From Anodontia alba (lineage: Eukaryota; Mollusca; Bivalvia; Lucinida; Lucinidae), in the NCBI GenBank assembly GCA_964016985.1, contig OZ024830.1, positions 74,617,763 to 74,681,762 on the forward strand: 64,000 nt of DNA. Reading direction: 5' to 3'. The position numbers were made by a program, and so were the translations under genes. Positions 36,856 through 46,834 of this stretch are shown one piece after another. The notes beneath the pieces are model-generated. The model had not been told where the DNA came from. It saw only the letters and a list, made by a program, of their open reading frames with translations, and did not search any database. Every line of letters begins with the position of its first letter. The stretch's first letter is position 1.

Positions 36856-37130
36856 TCAGCTATCAGAATCAGAATTGTCAACTTCAGTGTCAGATAGAGA
36901 AATATCATTATCAATCCAAGGGGAAGCAGAGTCTCTATCAGTACTCTTATCCTCTTCCTCTGCACCACATTTATTAACACCTTCTTCCTCTGCACCACCT
37001 GTATTAAGATCTTCCTCTGCACCACCTGTATTTACACTTTCTTCACTGCTACTACCAGCATGTGCTAAGGCTGCAGTCTCTTCATGACATTTCCTCCAAT
37101 GCTGCCATTAGGACATCTTCTTGCATGATT
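36856..37130 (-). pseudogene. Probable terminal exon for an acidic C-terminus, with a 1-base frameshift
   Basis: On the minus strand a good splice acceptor ('gaaattttcag', about 37131-37141) is followed by a frame reading IMQEDVLMAALEEMS and then TGA. One base out of phase, the reading continues EETAALAHAGSSSEESVNTG, repeated GGAEE(D/E) blocks, and ends SPWIDNDISLSDTEVDNSDS DS before a stop at 36856-36858. The two parts join smoothly if one base near 37085 is extra, so I read this as one exon broken by a single-base insertion. It could be a sequencing error, an allele or true decay. The acidic Ser/Asp tail with internal GGAEE repeats is typical of nuclear or regulatory proteins, but the protein is not recognised. 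Upstream exons were not found. Confidence 0.45.
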
Positions 37131-37141
37131 CCTGAAAATTT

Positions 37142-40120
37142 CAATATACATATAGAAACAAATGTCTGATCGGTAATCCCGAGTTAATTTCTAAGACCAA
37201 ACAGAAGAATCATTACAACTGCATATTGTTGCGGTTCCTCAGATAAACAAGCAGGGGTCATCCTAGAGGGCGATTTGGGAGAAAAAGTCTCCCTAAGCTG
37301 GCTGACGTCTCCCTATCTTAAGCTGAGGAAAAAGTGAAAATGTATAGAATGTATAGGGAAATCCAAAATTTGGACCAAAACTTCTCCCTGAAATCCTGAA
37401 ACTGTTGTAAAACTTCCCTTTCTGAAAGCTCTAGGATGACCCCTGAACAAGAGACCCAAGGGCCACAACTCACTCACCTGCCAATTGTGCTAAAGGAGGG
37501 GGTGTAAAAAATAAAATTGTATTAAGTATGGTAATGAAGCATATTATTACATATATCAAATCAAATACCTTGAAGTTAGTAAGTACACTAGTTAAGTTTG
37601 AATGCAAAACTGACCCATGCATCATGCCCTGGGACTGGATACTTTGGGTTTTGGTTGTAAAAAACATAATTGCACTATAAAGTATGCTAAGTATGACCAT
37701 AAAACAATTTGATCAGCACAATATTTTAGCGGGTGCAGGATAACATTTCCACAAGAAAACAACTGATCTGACTTCTGAAATCATTTCTGTAGCCTATTTA
37801 CTATGTCCAGTGACATAATATAGGCAAATTATTTGTAATATAATGAAATTTTGTCAAACATTTAAATCTTTTCAGTGGATGTTATAAAATTTTCAGTTTT
37901 TGTTTTCACATCTGCAATTTATAATCTATAATAGCTTAAAAAATTCAGTTTTTATCTTGCAAAAGCACATTTTACATATCCTGAGTACCAAAAAAGTTGA
38001 AATTCCCTAAGCTTTGCTTAGTAGGGTTATAATAAGGTGCTGCAGCCTGTTGCCCTGTCCCATCCCTGCTTTTTTTTTTTTTTTTGTACTGGGCCACTTT
38101 TAAGTAAAAATTCAATGATTTTTTATTTTAAATACCATACTCTCACCAAATAACTTCAAGTAAAACTGATTTACTGAATTAGAAGACATATAATAGGCAT
38201 TTTTAACAGTTTTGAAAATAAAGGTGCTCTTTGAAAGGGCTTTTAGGCATCAAGAGCACGAGCACGAGAAAAGCACTTAAGCAGACGAGAAAGACAGACT
38301 TAAGGAAAGTGCACCAACCTCCAGTTAAAGAGAAAGATTAGAAAAATAAAGCCTCAGGTCACCTCAACCTGCCACCCATGTCATTAATGTAACATATTAA
38401 ACAACTGAAGTTATATGTTAAATATTCTACATGTATGTTCAATTAAAAATTATTATTGTATATGCTCAATCAACCTTTGAACATGTTGACCAATGCTTGT
38501 ATATGCATCTATTATAATAATCGGTCATTTGCATGCAGTTGGTGGACTTTGTTGAAAATGTACAAAACAAAAAATGTCAATTTACCATCCCAGCCCCCCT
38601 AGGACATAGGAGCTTTGCCAGGGAAATATCACCATGACATTTTGACTAAAACCACTGAACACTTAATCCGACAACTTATCGAATGCAACAGCTAGTCGAA
38701 AATATGTTGAAGGACAATTCATCAAATTTAAATCTGTCCAAATGTTGCTGAGTTTTAGTAAACTTAAAGCTAAAGTAAAAACTTTTCAAACCATCAGCGT
38801 GAGTAGAATGTGTGTCGTTTTTTCATCACATTACATTATTTTCTATTGCAAATTGTGATTGCTTAAGAATAAATTTGCAGTGCAACAAATTACAAAAAAT
38901 TGCCTGCACTGACAGACAGAAGCAGAATGGACATGAAATTTTATTATCGTGAATGCCTGAAAGGGATATATCTGTCTCATATATCACATTCCAGTCTTGC
39001 CACTGGTACATGATCTTGTAAGCTTATCCTCTCTGGTACTAGTTTTGGGAATTGGACAAAATTTTCACAATTGATTATCGGAGAATCATAACCGATTGAT
39101 TATCTATTGTACAATCACTTTTTTGAATTACACAAATCATCTCTATGACTCATTTAACTCTTGGGTTTTGATAAACAAAACAAACTGCATTATCTTTATG
39201 TACATATTTGTAGTGTACTAAGTAACTTTCAATGGTTACTATTTATGCATTAAATAAAAAAATAAAAAAAAAAACTCCAAAATTTTCAGCATAATAATGC
39301 AAAAAAAAAGATCATTTCACTAAATCACCACTTTGGTAATTCAGTCATTCACTACCTCTAAATTTATCTTTCATTAATGCAAATCAGTTGGGAGGGGATC
39401 ATGTACTTTACCTTTGTTTGCATACGATTTACTGCATAGCTGGAAAAATAGTGTTGCCATGTCAAGATAGGATTTTATTGGTGGTCCATCGCGAACCTTC
39501 CGGAACCTAATGTACATGTAGTCCCACACTCTTGAATAAATTTGTCTTTCCTAGGTATGGAAACAGTTTATCCATGCCTTAAAATTTGTGTATGTTTTCA
39601 TCGCTATCCATCATTCTTCACTGGGTTACTTCCCTTGATTTAGTGAATGTCCGCTAATGAACCAAATGTCACAAAACTACCCAAAAATTTTAACAGAACT
39701 GAAAGTGAAAAGAAAAAAAAAACAAAAAAACAATCCATTGTCCACTACTTTACACCTGCCCAAATAGTTTTTGATGTTTAGCAACAATCAGAACAACAGT
39801 ATCTGGTACTCTTGGACACTGAAAAGTAAGTTTTTAAAGGTAGTCTTTTTAACAGCCATGTGAAACTATGGGTTATGGTCGAAAAACACTTCGGCATGAA
39901 TGGAGATGTTAACCGTTAAAGATACAACTCAAATAGAGTATAAATATTTTCCACCGTCACACTTCGTTTTTTTTTTTTTTTTTTTTTTTTTTTTGTTTTT
40001 TTTTTTTTGGACGATATTATATTAAAAGAACACAGCTTTTCGAAAACATGTTGCAGCTTGCTTTCTACAAAGTATTGTTTTGGACGAAGTTGATCCTGAC
40101 ATGTCATTCACGAGCATGCA
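37142..40120. other. No gene recognised
   Basis: AT-rich sequence. The region should contain the intron and perhaps earlier exons of the minus-strand gene ending at 36856, but none stood out. T-runs lie at 38070-38085 and 39967-40008. The small minus-strand frames here are low complexity. Confidence 0.4.
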
Positions 40121-40128
40121 CTGATTAT
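40121..40128. repeat. Target-site duplication, left (CTGATTAT)
   Basis: The 8 bases CTGATTAT directly before the left TIR are repeated exactly at 46859-46866 after the right TIR. Merlin transposons make 8-9 bp duplications. Confidence 0.95.
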
Positions 40129-40152
40129 GGCTATATCGTGATTCTTCCCCGT
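40129..40152 (+). repeat. Left terminal inverted repeat, 24 bp
   Basis: It starts GGCTATATCGTG and ends TTCTTCCCCGT. It is identical in reverse complement to 46835-46858. The inner half (ACGGGGAAGAAT.ACGAT read inward-out) is the motif repeated many times in the internal array. Confidence 0.97.
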
Positions 40153-40386
40153 CCGGGGTATAAATTTTAAAACCACATTTCAATCATCAAAACACCTTCA
40201 AATCCCTGTAGGTAGCTTTAATCAGGATCACACAGACGCTTTATCTTGAAAAATCAAGATTTACACCCCTTTCTTATTACACGGTATTAGGACAAAAATA
40301 TTATATTGCTACTCGGTTCCCAGTGTCTTCAAGAATTTTCACTGAAGACCTGAGCAGCAACATAAGACAGTTGTAAGAACTATTTT

Positions 40387-40389
<3 letters not shown>

Positions 40390-40466
<77 letters not shown>
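40390..40466. repeat. (AT)n microsatellite inside the Merlin element
   Basis: About 38 uninterrupted AT dinucleotides between the left subterminal region and the first TIR-like motif. Confidence 0.97.
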
Positions 40467-40467
<1 letters not shown>

Positions 40468-41280
40468 ATCGTCACTTCCCCGTCCGTCGCTATACTGATC
40501 GTCATTCTTCCCCGTATATTAGAATTCCCGCCATTTCATATGCAGGCCGAACATTTAACGGAATAAAGTGCATACGAAATGTAACAATTCTATTTTACAG
40601 GATTCTGAAGTTAAAAAGTGTAGAAAGTACCTGTTGAATGTGTTCTAATTAATCTTCCCCGTATGTAATCTTCCCCGTCATGTGAATATCTTTCTATCGT
40701 ACATTTGAAATACCCCAAAAAGAAAAGCCAAGCCCCTTTTCTTTTCAGCAGGTCCCCAAAGAAAACCCTTTAAGACACTCGGAGGGGGATATCCTCCCCC
40801 GAGCAGCAACATAAGATACTTGGATAGGCTATTTTTCCTATATATACTGATCGTCATTCTTCCCCGTCAAATACGGGGAAGAATGACGATCAGTATATAT
40901 AGGAAAAATAGCCTATCCAAGTACCTTATGTTGCGGCTCGGGGGAGGATATCCCCCTCCGAGTGTCTTAAAGGGTTTTCTTTGGGGACCTGCTGAAAAGA
41001 AAAGGGGCTTGGCTTTTCTTTTGGGGTATTTCAAAGATACGGTTCAAAGATATTCATTTGACGGGGAAGATTATATACGGGGAAGATTAATCACTACCTG
41101 TGCCACGACTATTCTGTAGAGTTTCCAACTCCAGAATCCCGTAAAATAGAATTGTTACACTTCGTATGCACTTTATTCCGTTAGAGTTTCGGTCTATGTA
41201 GGAAGTGGCGGCAATTATGACATACGGGGAAGAATGACGATCAGTATAGCGAGAGACGGGGAAGAATGACGATCAGTATA
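40465..41280. repeat. Large palindrome, arms about 400 bp, 5-base spacer
   Basis: The left arm (about 40465-40867) is the reverse complement of the right arm (40873 to about 41280), with the spacer CAAAT at 40868-40872. The inner 80 or so bases of each arm pair almost perfectly. Farther out the arms have diverged, with small indels in the left one. The left arm is an inverted, diverged copy of the 383-bp unit, so the palindrome is the first tandem unit facing an inverted one. It carries three reversed TIR-like motifs (near 40466, 40491 and 40846). Confidence 0.9.
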
Positions 41281-43418
41281 TATAGGAAAAATAGCCTATC
41301 CAAGAATCTTATGTTGCGGCTCGGGGGAGGATATCCCCCTCCGAGTGTCTTAAAGGGTTTTCTTTGGGGACCTGCTGAAAAGAAAAGGGGCTTGGCTTTT
41401 CTTTTGGGGTATTTCAAAGATACGGTTCAAAGATATTCATTTGACGGGGAAGATTATATACGGGGAAGATTAATCACTACCTGTGCCACGACTATTCTGT
41501 AGAGTTTCCAACTCCAGAATCCCGTAAAATAGAATTGTTACACTTCGTATGCACTTTATTCCGTTAGAGTTTCGGTCTATGTAGGAAGTGGCGGCAATTA
41601 TGACATACGGGGAAGAATGACGATCAGTATAGCGAGAGACGGGGAAGAATGACGATCAGTATATATAGGAAAAATAGCCTATCCAAGAATCTTATGTTGC
41701 GGCTCGGGGGAGGATATCCCCCTCCGAGTGTCTTAAAGGGTTTTCTTTGGGGACCTGCTGAAAAGAAAAGGGGCTTGGCTTTTCTTTTGGGGTATTTCAA
41801 AGATACGGTTCAAAGATATTCATTTGACGGGGAAGATTATATACGGGGAAGATTAATCACTACCTGTGCCACGACTATTCTGTAGAGTTTCCAACTCCAG
41901 AATCCCGTAAAATAGAATTGTTACACTTCGTATGCACTTTATTCCGTTAGAGTTTCGGTCTATGTAGGAAGTGGCGGCAATTATGACATACGGGGAAGAA
42001 TGACGATCAGTATAGCGAGAGACGGGGAAGAATGACGATCAGTATATATAGGAAAAATAGCCTATCCAAGAATCTTATGTTGCGGCTCGGGGGAGGATAT
42101 CCCCCTCCGAGTGTCTTAAAGGGTTTTCTTTGGGGACCTGCTGAAAAGAAAAGGGGCTTGGCTTTTCTTTTGGGGTATTTCAAAGATACGGTTCAAAGAT
42201 ATTCACTTGACGGGGAAGATTATATACGGGGAAGATTAATCACTACCTGTGCCAAGGTTATTCTGTAGATTTTCCAACTCCAGAATCCCGTAAAATAGAA
42301 TTGTTACACTTCGTATGCACTTTATTCCGTTAGAGTTTCGGTCTATGTAGGAAGTGGCGGCAATTATGACATACGAGGAAGAATGACGATCAGTATAGCG
42401 AGAGACGGGGAAGAATGACGATCAGTATATATAGGAAAAATAGCCTATCCAAGAATCTTATGTTGCGGCTCGGGGGAGGATATCCCCCTCCGAGTGTCTT
42501 AAAGGGTTTTCTTTGGGGACCTGCTGAAAAGAAAAGGGGCTTGGCTTTTCTTTTGGGGTATTTCAAAGATACGGTTCAAAGATATTCACTTCACGGGGAA
42601 GATTATATACGGGGAAGATTAATCACTACCTGTGCCACGGCTATTCTGTAGAGTTTCCAACTCCAGAATCCCGTAAAATAGAATTGTTACACTTCGTATG
42701 CACTTTATTCCGTTAGAGTTTCGGTCTATGTAGGAAGTGGCGGCAATTATGACATACGGGGAAGAATGACGATCAGTATAGCGAGAGACGGGGAAGAATG
42801 ACGATCAGTATATATAGGAAAAATAGCCTATCCAAGAATCTTATGTTGCGGCTCGGGGGAGGATATCCCCCTCCGAGTGTCTTAAAGGGTTTTCTTTGGG
42901 GACCTGCTGAAAAGAAAAGGGGCTTGGCTTTTCTTTTGGGGTATTTCAAAGATACGGTTCAAAGATATTCACTTGACGGGGAAGATTATATACGGGGAAG
43001 ATTAATCACTACCTGTGCCAAGGTTATTCTGTAGATTTTCCAACTCCAGAATCCCGTAAAATAGAATTGTTACACTTCGTATGCACTTTATTCCGTTAGA
43101 GTTTCGGTCTATGTAGGAAGTGGCGGCAATTATGACATACGGGGAAGAATGACGATCAGTATAGCGAGAGACGGGGAAGAATGACGATCAGTATATATAG
43201 GAAAAATAGCCTATTCAAGTATCTTATGTTGCGGCTCGGGGGAGGATACCCCCCTTCGAGTGTCTTAAAGGGTTTTCTTTGGGGACCTGCTGAAAAGAAA
43301 AGGAGCTTGGCTTTTCTTTTGGGGTATTTCAAAGATACGGTTCATATGTACGGTTAAAAAATTCTGCATGAATTGGGGGCAATATCGATATACGGGGAAG
43401 AATAACGATCAGTATACT
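40873..43418 (+). repeat. Tandem array of 383-bp units, six full and one partial
   Basis: Units start at 40873, 41256, 41639, 42022, 42405, 42788 and 43171. Each begins ACGGGGAAGAATGACGATCA and has a second copy of that motif 32 bases before the next unit start, plus two shorter ACGGGGAAGAT(T) motifs in the middle. The start of the motif matches the Merlin TIR (ACGGGGAAGAAT.ACGAT). Units 1-3 are nearly identical, units 4 and 6 share private changes, and unit 5 differs, suggesting recent unequal exchange. The last unit has an internal deletion and ends with a variant motif near 43395. A 78-codon open frame recurs in every unit but is a by-product of the repeat. Confidence 0.95.
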
Positions 43419-43721
43419 AACCGACCGACAAGGAATTATCCCGATAAATAAAAAGATTACAATATATTATGAAACTGACGGAATAAAGCGCATCTTTTGA
43501 AGAAAATATATAATAGAATATAATTTTTTTTTTCCTGTATAGAGACGTGGCCTTTTCGTTTGAGACGTCCAAACACTTCTATATGAAGAAATAAAACATG
43601 AAAATCATGATATCCGATAAATATTTATTTTCTTTTCCTACTCAACAGCATTGCATGCGTAAATCGTGTTTCTACAGGTAATTATAACAAGCAAAATTTA
43701 TCAGCCATTATTGCATTAACT
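43419..43721 (+). promoter_or_regulatory. Presumed 5' region of the Merlin genes
   Basis: This AT-rich segment between the array and the first ORF contains 'aatatataatagaatataat' near 43504 (TATA-like). A 'tttctacag' followed by 'gtaatt' near 43670-43684 may be an acceptor or donor. The promoter position is inferred only from its place ahead of the ORFs. Confidence 0.35.
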
Positions 43722-44093
43722 ATGTCGTTGTTAGCGGCAAGAAACAGAGAAATTTATACTTTATGGAAAACAATTCAAGACATAATAGGAGATGCGAGTA
43801 AATGGCCTAAATTAATTCGCAGGTTATTTTGGACTCCAAGTCTCCGACACTTTCATAGATGTATCGTGGCTGCATTTGTGTATGTTAACGGACTGAACCC
43901 AGAAATTTTTCTGGAATGGGTTGAATTGCAACATTTGTGTAGAGATCAATCTGGCATCAATCACTTCAGAGCACTATTCAGATTGTTTGAACGTAAGAAA
44001 TATAACTTATACGCGTTTAATGTCACAAACAATAGATACGAATATATAGACGGCACAGTTAGACATTACCAGCCGGCAACAAATCGACAATAG
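43722..44093 (+). CDS. Merlin-internal accessory ORF of unknown function (123 aa)
   Basis: An intact ATG-to-TAG frame lies on the same strand as, and 349 bases ahead of, the transposase. The protein is basic and aromatic: WPKLIRRLFWTPSLRHFHR near residues 27-46, a hydrophobic stretch IVAAFVYVNGLNPEIFLEWV (47-66), then HFRALFRLFERKKYNLYAFN (84-103) and a Tyr-rich end. No zinc finger, DDE or known nuclease motif is visible. The composition and unbroken frame argue for a real gene. The TAG stop is directly followed by GTGAGT, a consensus splice donor. In position it resembles the helper ORFs of two-gene transposons such as Harbinger. A DNA-binding or transposase-partner role is a guess from context. 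An alternative is that it is a leader cistron or captured host exon. Confidence 0.7.
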   Translation: MSLLAARNREIYTLWKTIQDIIGDASKWPKLIRRLFWTPSLRHFHRCIVAAFVYVNGLNPEIFLEWVELQHLCRDQSGINHFRALFRLFERKKYNLYAFNVTNNRYEYIDGTVRHYQPATNRQ

Positions 44094-44431
44094 GTGAGTT
44101 AAACTTTACATAATTAATGTGATGACTCTTGTAAAAAAAGGTCTTAAGACATGGGTTTAAGTTATAAGTGTCATTAGGCTCTTTCTTTCTATACAGTGTA
44201 GGAAGGTATTTACCGGCTTATAATAGCATAATTACAGCAGTACTGAGCGATTTTCACCAAACTTACATTGCTACTTTTAATCTCGCATAAAACGCCAAAG
44301 AGTTAACAACATAAAATTAGTGATAAAACCATTCAGTACTCTTGGATTAAGATAAAAGCATACAGTGTTCTTGGATTAATCTATCAAAACAAAAATGAAA
44401 TAAATAAGAAGATACTGGTTTTTGTCTGTAG
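44094..44431 (+). other. Predicted intron between the two Merlin ORFs
   Basis: Donor AATAG|GTGAGT at 44093/44094 and acceptor 'ggtttttgtctgtag' ending at 44431. Length 338 bases, AT-rich, with stops in all plus frames. Joining the exons leaves the first ORF's TAG, then 11 bases, then the transposase ATG at 44443 in a good context (AAAATGG). Confidence 0.65.
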
Positions 44432-44442
44432 ATCTGAGCAAA

Positions 44443-45966
44443 ATGGCTTTGAAACCCCGAAAAAAACATGGAGAAGGCAATTATTGTCTAATGAAATCAG
44501 ATATTGATGACATATCTATAACAGACTTTCAAAATCCTTGGACTTTTCACAACTTATTTACACAACCAGATGATGTATTGTTTAGGTGGCTAACAGATCA
44601 GGCTCTGTTGGCTGAAACCATTAGATGTGAAACTGGGGAAGTAGCTAAAATCAATAAAAGGAAAAAAAGCAAAGACAATTATTCATTCAGATGCAAAAAT
44701 GGCCATGAGTATGGCATGAGAAAAAACTCATTTTTTGAAGGATCAGCTTATAATATTAGAGACCTAGTCATTTTCATAAAGTACTATATAGAGGGTCACA
44801 CATTACACCAGTGTGCATTATCTACAGGGATGGATTATAAATCCACTGCTGTTAACTGGGCGAGCTACATAAGAGAACTTTTTATGGAACACATACACAA
44901 ACAATATGAGACAATGAAATTCAATACTGATGTAGAAATAGATGAAAGTCTCTTTGGACGAAAAATTAAATACAATAGGGGTAGACCAGGCGGTCAAAAA
45001 ATTTGGATTTTTGGGATGGTCGAAAGGCTATCCAACCTGATAATCCTGTACCCTGTCGATAATAGGGATGCTGCCACCTTAATTCCCCTCATTCAAAAAC
45101 ATGTTGCTGTAGGAACACGGATATTCTCAGATAACTGGGCTGCTTATTTTAAGCTAAACGAACTCGGCTACGAGCATTTTACAGTTACACATAAAACCAC
45201 ATTTAGACAAGTCTACAAAAACATTGATACTGGGGAGTATGTAACATGCAATACTAATCGTATAGAAGGAGCATGGAAAATATCTAAAGACCACTTTAGA
45301 AAAATAAATGGCACTAACACAAAGTTGTTTGAACAACACCTGGCTGAAATTGTCTGGCGAAATCACATTCACAAAGATAACATTTATGATAGCTTCTTTT
45401 CTCTTTTGAAATCCGTGTACACATTAGACTTCCAGCCTGTGTATCAACATCCAGTTCCACTTTTTGGCACTTGGACCCCCCCATCTCAGGCTGATGAAGA
45501 GGCTCATTCTTACACAATTATACAAGACCCTGATGAAAATGCTACTTCTGATGAAGAGATCCTCTCAGACGCAGGAACTGACCAGACAGATGAGCCTGGT
45601 CCTTTGTCTGAAGATACTAGTAACCCTGCATCTATTGTATCTCTATCTGTCTCCCCGGAAGCTGGTCCATCCGTTGCACCTAACAATTCTCAAGACTCAA
45701 CACTGAACATAACTGCTATTCCTTCTCTCACTCCATCTGCTTCTTCCACACCACTGCCTGTAGTGAAAAGTAAGTCAGCATTTCATGAGTCAGATTACGA
45801 AACTGATGATGACAGTAAAACAAAACATTGCCATCCATTACGCTTTGTGACCCTTCGAAGGAAGAAAAAATCTTCGGAGAAACGAAAACCAGCTGAAAAT
45901 CAGAACATTTATGGCAAAAAGGGTTTCCTCTTTGACTTTGAGTCCAGTGACAGTGACTTCGTCTGA
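44443..45966 (+). CDS. Merlin-family DDE transposase (ISXO2/IS1016-like), intact, 507 aa
   Basis: The enzyme would cut the element out at its TIRs and insert it with 8-bp staggered cuts. From the ATG at 44443, residues about 60-105 are a degenerate zinc-ribbon-like segment (RC...FRCKNGHEYGMRKNSFFEGS). About 106-155 is the helical linker of this family (IFIKYYIEGHTLHQCALSTGM). The RNase-H-like catalytic core spans about 160-315: VEIDESLFGRK (Asp167), RIFSDNWAAY (Asp230) and NTNRIEGAWK (Glu275), the family's D-D-E set, followed by LAEIVWRN. Residues about 330-507 are an extra low-complexity tail rich in Ser, Thr, Pro and acidic residues, with a basic patch (RRKKKSSEKRK, likely nuclear localisation) and an acidic end (FDFESSDSDF). 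I chose ATG44443 over an upstream in-frame TTG because a splice acceptor lies between them and the ATG context is good. No stop or frameshift is seen. Confidence 0.96.
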   Translation: MALKPRKKHGEGNYCLMKSDIDDISITDFQNPWTFHNLFTQPDDVLFRWLTDQALLAETIRCETGEVAKINKRKKSKDNYSFRCKNGHEYGMRKNSFFEGSAYNIRDLVIFIKYYIEGHTLHQCALSTGMDYKSTAVNWASYIRELFMEHIHKQYETMKFNTDVEIDESLFGRKIKYNRGRPGGQKIWIFGMVERLSNLIILYPVDNRDAATLIPLIQKHVAVGTRIFSDNWAAYFKLNELGYEHFTVTHKTTFRQVYKNIDTGEYVTCNTNRIEGAWKISKDHFRKINGTNTKLFEQHLAEIVWRNHIHKDNIYDSFFSLLKSVYTLDFQPVYQHPVPLFGTWTPPSQADEEAHSYTIIQDPDENATSDEEILSDAGTDQTDEPGPLSEDTSNPASIVSLSVSPEAGPSVAPNNSQDSTLNITAIPSLTPSASSTPLPVVKSKSAFHESDYETDDDSKTKHCHPLRFVTLRRKKKSSEKRKPAENQNIYGKKGFLFDFESSDSDFV

Positions 45967-45971
45967 AAGAA

Positions 45972-46010
45972 AATAAAAGTAAATAAATCATATTCTATAA
46001 TGTAAATAAA
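45972..46010 (+). promoter_or_regulatory. Three AATAAA polyadenylation signals after the transposase
   Basis: AATAAA at 45972, 45982 and 46005, the first only 6 bases after the stop, so the 3' UTR is probably very short. Confidence 0.7.
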
Positions 46011-46834
46011 GAAAAACCCCAAAACACACTATAAAGGATAGTAAACGCCATAAAATTTATTAAAAACTTTGTAAAAACTATAAAAAAAAAATAAAAAAAA
46101 AATAATATATGTGTAAAAAAAAAAAAAAAAATGTAAATAAAAAAAAACTGAAAAATTGACTTCACATCACTGAACGGATGCGCATTGCTGGTCATCAGTT
46201 TAACAACAAAACTAGTCGTTCATTTACAGGTAAGAAAATATTTATTACCAATAGTTGCTTCGATCCTTGAATTTTAATATTACATTATGTTTTTTTCCTA
46301 TTTGTTTACCTACCTATCATTGTCTTGTTTTATATTCAAAATTGATCGACTCAGTATCAGAAGATAGATAGACGCGACGCACCCGACAGTAACCATTTCA
46401 CCTTGGCGCGCCTCGTGTCATTTAGATTGGTTCTAATGTTTTTGGGGTTTTTTTTGTCTCTGATTCTGAATCTGAATGGTTATGGTCACACTAAATACAC
46501 ATACCGTAGTATCGGTAATTAAAAGTAGAAGACTTTTATCCGTTGGTGTGTAAGAGAACCATTATTCTACCTAAAATAGCATAAAGGTAAAAAATGAATC
46601 GCATATATATACTAGAATAAACTTACAAAACAGTTTATTTTCAATTTTAGACTACAGAGCCAAAACCGGATATTAGACAATAACTTACATTTTTGCCGCA
46701 AGTCGATTCAAGAAACCGTCCTAATTTCGTTTCCAATCTGTGTCACACAGGCGCTTGACTATTCTGTCATCATTTATATGTAGACAATTTATTATAAAAA
46801 TAGTTCTGATTAAGTTTCCCCGTATGTTAATTTT
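46011..46834. other. Right internal region of the Merlin element, no gene
   Basis: A-rich (46070-46150 alternates T with A-runs), then unique AT-rich sequence. Just inside the right TIR, TTTCCCCGTATGTTAATTTTACGGGGAA (46815-46842) forms a small hairpin that includes a reversed copy of the CCCCGT motif. Confidence 0.6.

Noticed and set aside
40820..43034. Six repeated 78-99 codon ORFs (M-T-I-S-I-Y-R-K...)
   Set aside because: They recur only because the 383-bp unit repeats. Each crosses the TIR-like motifs and shows no domain, and changes between units alter the protein freely.
41224..43418. CRISPR array
   Set aside because: The repeats are 383 bp apart with conserved, not unique, intervening sequence, in a eukaryotic transposon.
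45154..45991. ORFs overlapping the transposase in other frames
   Set aside because: Shadows of the Merlin transposase coding sequence.
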